Shown: piece by piece, positions 1-6,376 of the stretch
How the letters are laid out: every line of letters starts with the position of its first letter
How positions within the stretch are numbered: the stretch's first letter is position 1
Position numbers and translations under genes: made by a program
From: an uncultured Bacteroidales bacterium
GTDB lineage: Bacteria > Bacteroidota > Bacteroidia > Bacteroidales > UBA932
Assembly: GCA_946184255.1 (NCBI GenBank)
Contig: CAMHFA010000038.1
Span: forward strand, 1 to 8,209
Direction of reading: 5' to 3'
Length of the DNA: 8,209 bases
The notes under the pieces: model-generated
Seen by the model: only the letters and a program-made list of their open reading frames with translations
What the model was told of the DNA's origin: nothing
The model's database searches: none

Positions 1-890
1 GATCCATGGATTCCTGGCTGTATGGTGGGTATGACAAATCAATAGGCATCCAGGCCGGTTATGGAAACCTCTCGCTGGGATGGAATCAGAAAATATTCGG
101 AGACAAGGAATTCAAGAACAGCAATCTTTCATTTGATTTCACCTCCTCAGGCTATGCCTTCCAGTTTCAGTACATGGATTTTACCCATCCGATGGGATAC
201 GAGCTGTCAATAGGTGTTCCAGATACCGATGATTACTCCGATACTTCTGGAGAGACTGATAACCCTGCCAGGCTCAGGGCTTTCATCGCAGATGTATCCT
301 ATTCATTCAACCGAAGGTCCTTCGCCTATTCGGCTGTTTACAAAGGAGATAAGGTTCAGCGCCGTTCAGCAGGTTCGTTCATGTTCGGTTCCAAGGTCAT
401 AAACGGTTTGGTAGAAAGTTCTCCTGAAGATTTGATTTCTGCCATGTCTGCAGGTGTATCCAGATACACGACAACACAGGTTTCTTTCGGCGGTGGTTAT
501 TCCTACAATTTCGTGGCTTTGCACAGGCAACCGGATGAAAGTACCGGCAAGGGTCTCAGGAACCTCACCTTCAACCTCACCGCCATTCCCATGGTGACCC
601 TGTTCAACAGGTTTTCTTCAACAACCTATGAAGTAGATGACAATGTCGGGGAGTTTGTCAAAGGTCCCACAACCTCGATGAACGGAAACCTGCTCATCAA
701 TTATGTGACCCGCGCAGGAATGATCTATTCAAAAGAGAATAAGTATTTTTCCCTTTATGGCAGCTATGACAGCTTTTCTTTCAAGGGAAAGATGAGTATT
801 CCGTACAAAGACCAGTATATTAATGACTGCAAGATTACCGGACGTTTCGCACGCTGGTCGGTAGGTTTGCGGTTCGGAGTCAAGTTCTAA
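1..890 (+). CDS. DUF4421 outer-membrane beta-barrel protein, 5' end missing
   Basis: This is the C-terminal 294 or so residues of a protein I assign to the DUF4421 family of Bacteroidales, which has no known function. The frame is still open at the left edge (TCC precedes the ATG at 6), and no signal peptide follows that ATG, so the true start and a stretch of N-terminal residues lie outside the window. The protein is built of alternating amphipathic strands rich in Tyr, Phe, Gly and Ser, with a family-like QRRSAGSF segment at residues 118-125 counted from the ATG at 6. It ends in a strand with a terminal Phe (RWSVGLRFGVKF), as expected for a BAM-inserted barrel. The family call rests on remembered similarity to Bacteroides homologues. 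The gene ends with TAA and converges on the patatin gene, leaving 8 bp and no visible terminator between them. Confidence 0.78.
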   Translation, partial: SMDSWLYGGYDKSIGIQAGYGNLSLGWNQKIFGDKEFKNSNLSFDFTSSGYAFQFQYMDFTHPMGYELSIGVPDTDDYSDTSGETDNPARLRAFIADVSYSFNRRSFAYSAVYKGDKVQRRSAGSFMFGSKVINGLVESSPEDLISAMSAGVSRYTTTQVSFGGGYSYNFVALHRQPDESTGKGLRNLTFNLTAIPMVTLFNRFSSTTYEVDDNVGEFVKGPTTSMNGNLLINYVTRAGMIYSKENKYFSLYGSYDSFSFKGKMSIPYKDQYINDCKITGRFARWSVGLRFGVKF

Positions 891-898
891 AGGTATTC

Positions 899-3331
899 CT
901 AGAAATCGAATCCGAGAGAAAGGGAAAATGAGAATCCGGTGAGATCGCACCACTGGAAACCCAACAGCATCGGGCCGGCGATGGATCTCTGGCCGAGCTC
1001 CACTCCAAAGGCATAGGCCGTGGGCTTCATCTTCAGGATGTTATTTATAACGTCTTCATCGTGGAAGGAACCGGTTCTGAGAGTAACAAAATTCTTGTTG
1101 TTGATCCGGTAACGGAAATCCAACTGGGTAGTGGCCGCATAGTGCTTGCAGGTGTGGAAACCTGAGCCGAATCCGAAGAACGGAATCTGGTGGTCCACAT
1201 ACCTTCCGGCACGGATACCACCTACTGCAAGGGAATGGATGAAATTCATGTGCCCCGGGGTTTCGGTGGTCCAACCTGCATAAATCGACGGTTGGATAAC
1301 GAAAGAAGACCCCAAGGGAATAGCAACAGATATGTTGCCCATTCCTACGCTGTACGGAGGCACATCTCCTTCATAAGCTTCTTCAGGTTCAGGCCCCTCG
1401 TTTTCCAGATAGATTGAATAACCGTCAAACACATAGCGGGTATCGATTGAAGCGCTGAAACCCTTTGACGGAAAATAACTCTCGTCGAAAGTGTCGTACT
1501 TTGCCGAAGCAAATGTCGAGAACCATCGGCTGCCCCAGTCCCAGTCCTTCCATTCCAAAGTGCGGTCGAGGTAATCTTCATAGGGTTCGGATTCGGCAGA
1601 AAAACCGAACCGTACCTTGCCGTAAGTGAGCCTTGAGTCCTCTGCATAGATGTCTGCCCTGGTGTTCAGGGCTTTGAAGTGAACTCCGGAATTAGTTTTT
1701 ATGTCCTTGAAATTGAAGATGCTGAAGGTGTTCTTCAAAGCTGCTCCGATGACCGGCAAGTCCGCAAGTGGCTTGTAGGAGAAATCGAGGTTCAGCAGAG
1801 AGATATTACCGACTTTAAGTTCGGTTATGAATCTTGGACCGCTGAGTTTCCTGGTGCCCAGGCCGAGATGCGTTCCGATATAGACTTTCTCATCGGTGTC
1901 GGCATGTGCACCGAAACTGAATTCATTTGTCTGTCCTTTCTGGCAATCGAAAACCAAGGTGTAAGGCTCCTTTGCCCCGCTCATCCTGTAAGTAACGGAT
2001 TCGAAGGCACGTGATCCGTAAATTGTGGAGAGCAACTGTTCGATGGTCTCCCTGTTGTACATGTTGTCACGGGGAAGGATAGCCGGATTCAGAAGATAAT
2101 TCGCTTCTTTTTCTGTAATGCCGTTGAGTTTGACCTCTCCTACCTTTACCTTTTTCTTGTGTATGTCTATTGCAGGAGAAACTTTGGGAACTGAAGGATG
2201 AGACCTGACTTTCCTTGCAATTTCCTCGAAACCTTCGTCATTCTCCCGGGCTTTGGCATACCCTTGATTGATGATGTCAGCGACACTCTCTTCATCGAAT
2301 GACAGCATTGTGTAACCATCGAGAGGATGCTGTAGAAGAAGGTCGGTCTTTTCGCGGGCTATGCTGGCAGCATCCGCTCCCATCAAGGAGATGTTCTGCA
2401 TCGCCAGGTTCCCGAGTGTCCCGAGGTCTGCAAGATCCCTGTTCATCGGCATTTCTGAACCGATAACTATGTCCGCACCCATCGCCCTGGCGATGTCAAC
2501 CGGGAAATTATTTCTGGTTCCACCATCCACGAGGACCATGCCTTCCTTTCTGATAGGTCTGAAATATAGGGGAATGGCCATTGTGGAACGCATGGCGTCA
2601 ACCATGTCTCCGGAAGTCCAGTTCTTTTCCGCCATGGAATACATGTCAGTGGCCACACAGTAGAAAGGGATAGGCAGTTTACTGAAGTCCAGGGAATCCT
2701 GATAACCGACGGAGACCGAACTCAAAGTGTTCCTGACGTTGAAGCCGAACAGGAAACCGTCAGGCATGCCGAGTCCGATCTTGGCCATCATCTCGGAACT
2801 CATGTCTCCGGTGTGGGTGTTACCCTTTTCAAGCTCCCTGGTGTATTGGATCTGCTTCTGGGCCCTTTCCTCCAAGTCCTTGTCCGCGTAGTGAAAAGGG
2901 ATGTTTACGGCAAAGCGTTCCTTGTTGTTCCTGACCTTGTAGGTCTGGAAACTGTCAGGAATCTTGTCGGACATCATGACTGTCCAGTCTATTGCCCTGA
3001 CCAGGGAATCAAGGTACTCTGCGTTGTAGCCAAGGGAGTAGAGACCCGACACCAGACCACCCATGCTGGTACCCCCGATCAGATCTACAGGGATGCCTTT
3101 TTCTTCCAGGTAACGGAGGACTCCAAGATGGGCCATACCCCTGGCTCCTCCTCCTGCGAGTACGACTGCGACAGTAGGCCTGTACTGTCTGATGGAGTCC
3201 ATCCTGGCCCTTACCTTGGCGATTGCCAGGGAATCTCCCTCCGGGTCAACACTAGGCGCGACCAGACCGTTCTGGGCGAGGCCGGCGACGGAAACCAATA
3301 ATGCTATGGCAAGAATGAAGAATCTTTTCAT
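899..3331 (-). CDS. Patatin-like phospholipase with POTRA and Omp85-type barrel (type Vd autotransporter-like)
   Basis: The product is an 810-residue outer-membrane lipid acyl hydrolase of the PlpD/FplA type. Residues 1-20 form a signal peptide ending in AGLAQ. The patatin domain spans about 51-330, with the oxyanion loop GGGARG at 60-65, the nucleophile motif GTSMG (Ser89) and the catalytic DGG (Asp269). One POTRA-like domain lies at about 395-466 (VKVGEVKLNGIT...). The barrel runs from about 468 to the C-terminal FSLSLGFDF, and GGIRAGRY near 704-711 may be the Omp85 loop-6 motif. In characterised type Vd proteins the barrel and POTRA carry the patatin domain to the surface, where it cleaves phospholipid acyl chains; that is inferred here. 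I chose the ATG at 3331 because it starts a clean signal peptide; a TTG one codon upstream (3334) is less likely. It lies 16 bp after the HAD gene and is probably the last gene of that operon. All catalytic residues are intact. Confidence 0.92.
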   Translation of the reverse strand: MKRFFILAIALLVSVAGLAQNGLVAPSVDPEGDSLAIAKVRARMDSIRQYRPTVAVVLAGGGARGMAHLGVLRYLEEKGIPVDLIGGTSMGGLVSGLYSLGYNAEYLDSLVRAIDWTVMMSDKIPDSFQTYKVRNNKERFAVNIPFHYADKDLEERAQKQIQYTRELEKGNTHTGDMSSEMMAKIGLGMPDGFLFGFNVRNTLSSVSVGYQDSLDFSKLPIPFYCVATDMYSMAEKNWTSGDMVDAMRSTMAIPLYFRPIRKEGMVLVDGGTRNNFPVDIARAMGADIVIGSEMPMNRDLADLGTLGNLAMQNISLMGADAASIAREKTDLLLQHPLDGYTMLSFDEESVADIINQGYAKARENDEGFEEIARKVRSHPSVPKVSPAIDIHKKKVKVGEVKLNGITEKEANYLLNPAILPRDNMYNRETIEQLLSTIYGSRAFESVTYRMSGAKEPYTLVFDCQKGQTNEFSFGAHADTDEKVYIGTHLGLGTRKLSGPRFITELKVGNISLLNLDFSYKPLADLPVIGAALKNTFSIFNFKDIKTNSGVHFKALNTRADIYAEDSRLTYGKVRFGFSAESEPYEDYLDRTLEWKDWDWGSRWFSTFASAKYDTFDESYFPSKGFSASIDTRYVFDGYSIYLENEGPEPEEAYEGDVPPYSVGMGNISVAIPLGSSFVIQPSIYAGWTTETPGHMNFIHSLAVGGIRAGRYVDHQIPFFGFGSGFHTCKHYAATTQLDFRYRINNKNFVTLRTGSFHDEDVINNILKMKPTAYAFGVELGQRSIAGPMLLGFQWCDLTGFSFSLSLGFDF

Positions 3332-3335
3332 CAAT

Positions 3336-3343
3336 CAAATATA
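3336..3343 (-). promoter_or_regulatory. Possible internal -7 element ahead of the patatin gene
   Basis: On the minus strand this reads TATATTTG, an exact match to the Bacteroidota -7 consensus TAnnTTTG. It ends 4 nt before the patatin ATG, so a start at the usual distance would give an almost leaderless transcript. I see no TTTG at the -33 distance. The gap between the HAD and patatin genes is only 16 bp, so read-through from upstream is the simpler explanation and the match may be chance in AT-rich DNA. Confidence 0.2.
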
Positions 3344-3347
3344 ACCA

Positions 3348-4043
3348 TTATAGCAGAATTTTCAGAATTTCATTGAACCTTTCTACCTTGAAAAGGCGGT
3401 GATGGTCGTATTCTTCCGTGTGTTCGAGCTTCCAGAGTACATGGAAGGGAATGAACACACCCCATCCGCCAAGTTGCAGTACAGGTTCGATGTCCGACTT
3501 GAAAGAGTTTCCAACCATCATCAATTCATCTATCCTTATTCCCAGCTTGTCGCAGAGGACATTGTACTCCTTTTGGGACTTGTTTGAGACTATCTCTATG
3601 TGGCTGAAATACTTCCCCAGCCCGGAGCGGGAGATCTTGTGTTCTTGGTCGAGAAGGTCGCCTTTTGTAAGAAGGACAAGCCGGTAGCGGCCGTCAGCCT
3701 GAAGTTTTCCGAGGGTTTCGGTTACACCCGGAAGGGGAGTGGCAGGATTGTGGAGGATAGTCCTCCCGCTGTCAAGGATTAACTTGACCTGGTCTCCAGT
3801 CAGTTTGCCTCCGGACAGGTTAACGGCATTCTCGATCATGGACAGGGTGTATGCCTTCGCTCCGAAGCCGTAGTCCTCCATGTTCTTGAACTCCACTTTG
3901 TAGAGTTCGTCGGAGATATATTCAAAACTACCGTATTCGGAGAGGACATCTGCAACCTTTTTTTCTGCGTGCCTGAATAAGGGTTCGTTCTCCCAGAGTG
4001 TGTCATCGGCGTCGAACGCCACAACCTTAAGTCCTTCGATCAT
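3348..4043 (-). CDS. HAD-superfamily hydrolase (phosphatase-like)
   Basis: A 231-residue cytoplasmic protein without a signal peptide. Motif I is DADDT with nucleophile Asp11 and general acid/base Asp13. A helical cap follows at about 20-100. Motif II is LVLLTKG (Thr126), motif III is a Lys in NKSQKEY (155 or 158), and motif IV is VGNSFKSDIEP (Asp184). All steps of HAD phosphoaspartate chemistry are therefore available, and the length suits a C1-capped, Mg-dependent small-molecule phosphatase. The Asn in the GNS of motif IV is, as far as I recall, usual in this COG1011-like group and not a defect. The substrate cannot be told from sequence. The gene lies 10 bp after the TonB receptor gene and 16 bp before the patatin gene, all on one strand, so it is probably co-transcribed. 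Its first codons closely match those of the receptor gene. Confidence 0.9.
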   Translation of the reverse strand: MIEGLKVVAFDADDTLWENEPLFRHAEKKVADVLSEYGSFEYISDELYKVEFKNMEDYGFGAKAYTLSMIENAVNLSGGKLTGDQVKLILDSGRTILHNPATPLPGVTETLGKLQADGRYRLVLLTKGDLLDQEHKISRSGLGKYFSHIEIVSNKSQKEYNVLCDKLGIRIDELMMVGNSFKSDIEPVLQLGGWGVFIPFHVLWKLEHTEEYDHHRLFKVERFNEILKILL

Positions 4044-4053
4044 AATTTGAAAC

Positions 4054-6300
4054 TCAAAACTTCAAAAGGGTACTGAACTCGACTGTAAACGGCCTGATGT
4101 AGGAGCCGCTTGTGAGATAGTTCTGGTAAGGGGTGACGTCAGTAGCCAGGGAGGCTTCCCGCATTCCGGCTGACGCCCCAGTGACATTCAGGAAGTTGAC
4201 AACGTTCAAGGACAGGCTCACATGCTCGTTCCACTTGAAATCCACTCCTCCGAAAGTCTCCCAGCGTGGATTCAGGTAGAGGGTGTTCGTGATGTTGATA
4301 TAGCGTCTGCTGTAATAGCGGGCGCTCAGCCAGAATCTCCATTTGCCAGTCTGATAGGAAGGTTCCAGTTCTATCTCGGTGCCGCTGCTGCTGGTGATCC
4401 TCTTCCCCGAGAAATCATATTCCTCGGAATATCCGTCGCTGAAGACAGGTGTGAAGCTGTAGTTCTGGTACCTGGGGATCCTGAAAGTGAACAGACCGTG
4501 GAAGGTAAATCCCTTGAACGGGCTCAGGATCATGTCTGTAGTCCATCCGAGAACCTCCATGTCATAGAGTGAGCTGACATAGACTGTCTCGTTATAGCCT
4601 GCCGGGTAGCCTCCTGCGGCATGGGAAAGCTTGTGGGTCCACATGCCCATCTCATAACTGTTCGTCCGTTTGAGATATGTCAGTAGTGACTGGAAGTCAA
4701 GCCACTTGTTTTTGAAATTGACTCCTCCGCGGAGGATATAGCTGGGCTGTGCTCCCTCAAAGGGGAAGCTTGAGTCACTGTACTGTCCCAGATTAGGATG
4801 GTTCAAGGAGGCTATGGCATTAATCTCTGCCCCCCAATGGGAATTGAAGTAGTAATATCCTATCAATGTCGCTGCCCCGTTGATTACATTCCTCCTGAAT
4901 GGGGTGAGGGTTACCCCGGGACTTTGCAAGGACCAGCCGTTGTAACGGGAGTTATTGTCCTTTCCCTCTAGATTGTGGGCGGCTTTTCCGCTGATTCCGC
5001 TGTATTCCGCCCGGAGTCCGTAGTGGAAATTGATTTTTGGGTTGATTCTCCACTCATCCTGGGCGAACAGGGCAAGACGGCTCTGGAATCCGTCCAGGTA
5101 CTGAGCCCCGGTGTTGTGGACATAATAAAGCTCCCCATTGTAAGTGAGGGCCTTGGGGTCTTTCTTGGCTTCGTAGGCAAAGTTGGAGGTCATGGATGAG
5201 GATTGGCTCCAGTTGAACCAGAAATTGGCTCCCGCGACTGAGGTATGCTTGTTTTGGGTCTTCTTGACCTTAAGGGTTGTGAGCCATTCCTTGAAGTGGT
5301 CTTCGTCGTACATGAAAAAGCGGCTCTGTACGTTGCCGGAATATGGTGTACCGTCAACATAAGCATAACCGTCGCCTGCTGCCACGCCGGTGATTCCGTT
5401 GAGGAAGGTACTTTTGGACCTGCCGTCACTCAACCTGAAGCGGGAGCTCAGGTCCATATCCAACCCGTTGCCAAAGGAACGGTTGTAACAGGCCGTCAGG
5501 ACATGCACCGGGGCGCCAAGATCCTCTGTGTAGCGTCCGGTTTTCCTTTTTCCGTCGTTTATGTCGAGATATTCATAAAAGGATGTCTCGGGAATATACT
5601 GGTCCCTTCCAAGCCGGAAGTCGCCGTAAGGCTTCACACTTCCATCTCCAACGAATATGAACGGCCCGTACTGGTCGGTCAGGTCCAGATAGTTCATGAA
5701 CAGATAAGTCGCCTTGAAAAGACCGTCAGTCAGTTTCTTGGATATTCCGGCTTTGTAGAACCGGATCCTCTCCTGGTAAGTTGTGAAGTCCAGATGGTTG
5801 GAGCCGCGGTCGAAACTTTGGTACACGTTAAGGTCTATTCCCCATCCGTTTCCGAGTGGCGATGCGGTGTGAAGTTCAATCTCGTGGCGGCCATACTGGT
5901 TGGCGGTGTACTTAGCCTCTCCTTCGGTCTTTTCAGCACCGGTTTTTGAGACAGACATCGGGAAAAAGCCCGTTGTGCCGAGCTGTATTGCAGATTCGTC
6001 CAGGCGGGTCAGCTGCATCGATTCGGTAGAGAGGCCGCTTCTCCAGGACCGGTATCCAGGGAAGTAATCCTTGAACATTGAAGCTGGAAGGCCGTCGTCC
6101 ATGATGTATGTGCCCCACTCCGGTATGCCAAGTGAGATTGTCCTAGGAATAGATGCGTAGGATGCGTTCAGCATCACGTTCTGGTTGCTCCGGCGTTCTG
6201 AACCTGTCTTCAATGTGTCAGCATCCTGAGCCCTCGCCATACCACCACCCGTGAGCATGGCCATCAAAACGATCGTTGCAACCTTAAGTCGTTCGATCAT
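4054..6300 (-). CDS. TonB-dependent receptor with a reduced, atypical plug
   Basis: A 748-residue outer-membrane receptor that probably imports an unknown ligand using TonB energy. Residues 1-24 (MIERLKVAT...GGGMARA) form a signal peptide cleaved before Gln25. Residues of about 40-120 look like a divergent plug: NVMLNASYASIPRTISLGIP and YIMDDGLPAS resemble the plug's conserved front half, and the ESMQLTRLDESAIQLGTTGF region resembles its 'ie.lrG...yG' half. From about 122 onward alternating strands form the barrel, ending in FSTLLKF. I see no carboxypeptidase-regulatory domain, no secretin/TonB N-terminal domain and no clear TonB box. No SusD-like lipoprotein gene is adjacent, so it is not a typical SusCD pair. 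An open frame extends upstream to 6414, but that would bury the signal peptide and overlap the divergent gene, so I chose 6300. It is the first gene of a probable operon with the HAD and patatin genes. Confidence 0.85.
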   Translation of the reverse strand: MIERLKVATIVLMAMLTGGGMARAQDADTLKTGSERRSNQNVMLNASYASIPRTISLGIPEWGTYIMDDGLPASMFKDYFPGYRSWRSGLSTESMQLTRLDESAIQLGTTGFFPMSVSKTGAEKTEGEAKYTANQYGRHEIELHTASPLGNGWGIDLNVYQSFDRGSNHLDFTTYQERIRFYKAGISKKLTDGLFKATYLFMNYLDLTDQYGPFIFVGDGSVKPYGDFRLGRDQYIPETSFYEYLDINDGKRKTGRYTEDLGAPVHVLTACYNRSFGNGLDMDLSSRFRLSDGRSKSTFLNGITGVAAGDGYAYVDGTPYSGNVQSRFFMYDEDHFKEWLTTLKVKKTQNKHTSVAGANFWFNWSQSSSMTSNFAYEAKKDPKALTYNGELYYVHNTGAQYLDGFQSRLALFAQDEWRINPKINFHYGLRAEYSGISGKAAHNLEGKDNNSRYNGWSLQSPGVTLTPFRRNVINGAATLIGYYYFNSHWGAEINAIASLNHPNLGQYSDSSFPFEGAQPSYILRGGVNFKNKWLDFQSLLTYLKRTNSYEMGMWTHKLSHAAGGYPAGYNETVYVSSLYDMEVLGWTTDMILSPFKGFTFHGLFTFRIPRYQNYSFTPVFSDGYSEEYDFSGKRITSSSGTEIELEPSYQTGKWRFWLSARYYSRRYINITNTLYLNPRWETFGGVDFKWNEHVSLSLNVVNFLNVTGASAGMREASLATDVTPYQNYLTSGSYIRPFTVEFSTLLKF

Positions 6301-6317
6301 ATAATTCTCTTTGTAAG

Positions 6318-6325
6318 CAAAGATA
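6318..6325 (-). promoter_or_regulatory. Candidate -7 element for the TonB receptor operon
   Basis: The minus strand reads TATCTTTG, an exact match to the Bacteroidota -7 consensus TAnnTTTG. It ends 17 nt before the receptor ATG (6300), which would give a short leader of about a dozen bases. No convincing TTTG is present at the -33 distance. The 17-nt leader segment is A-rich and has no Shine-Dalgarno sequence, as is normal in this phylum. This is the only non-coding stretch upstream of the three-gene unit. Confidence 0.42.
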
Positions 6326-6339
6326 CAATGAAATATGCT

Positions 6340-6347
6340 TATCTTCG
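6340..6347 (+). promoter_or_regulatory. Candidate -7 element for the M28 peptidase gene
   Basis: TATCTTCG matches TAnnTTTG at all but one fixed position and lies 29 nt before the ATG at 6377. A TTTG occurs at 6310-6313, but its 26-nt spacing is longer than the usual 19-21 or so. This is the best -7 candidate in the 76-bp gap on the plus strand, though weak. Confidence 0.28.
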
Positions 6348-6376
6348 CATCTTGCAAAAACAATGATTGACTGATT

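Larger units (their letters stand above)
6317..6348. repeat. Imperfect inverted repeat in the divergent promoter region
   Basis: GCAAAGATA (6317-6325) and TATCTTCGC (6340-6348) are inverted copies matching at 8 of 9 positions, with a 14-bp spacer. Each arm contains a -7-like element pointing to a different gene, so the symmetry may simply reflect two facing promoters. It could also be an operator for a dimeric regulator controlling both sides. Confidence 0.45.

Noticed and set aside
1..5. The window begins with GATCC, like a Sau3AI or BamHI cloning end
   Set aside because: A four- or five-base match at an arbitrary window edge is weak evidence, and no vector sequence is present.
748..790. 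Inverted repeat TTTCCCTT/AAGGGAAA with an inner AGCT pair near the end of the DUF4421 gene
   Set aside because: The arms are AT-rich, 27 bp apart, inside coding sequence and not followed by a T-run on either strand, so a terminator for the convergent patatin gene is not supported.
968..983. Small CATCG/CGATG hairpin inside the end of the patatin gene
   Set aside because: It has only five pairs and no U-run, and lies about 75 nt past the DUF4421 stop, so it is too weak to call a terminator.
3346..3352. TATAAT on the minus strand between the HAD and patatin genes
   Set aside because: This is the enterobacterial -10 consensus, which the primary sigma factor of Bacteroidota does not use, and it overlaps the HAD stop codon.
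5245..5949. A 234-codon open frame antisense to the TonB receptor gene
   Set aside because: The translation has no recognisable domain or signal and lies wholly opposite a well-supported gene. It looks like a by-product of the sense strand's codon use. The 162-codon frame at 2813-3301 opposite the patatin gene is rejected for the same reason.
6363..6374. A tiny upstream frame (ATG ATT GAC TGA) just before the M28 start
   Set aside because: Three codons in AT-rich leader DNA arise easily by chance, and nothing suggests that it is translated or regulatory.
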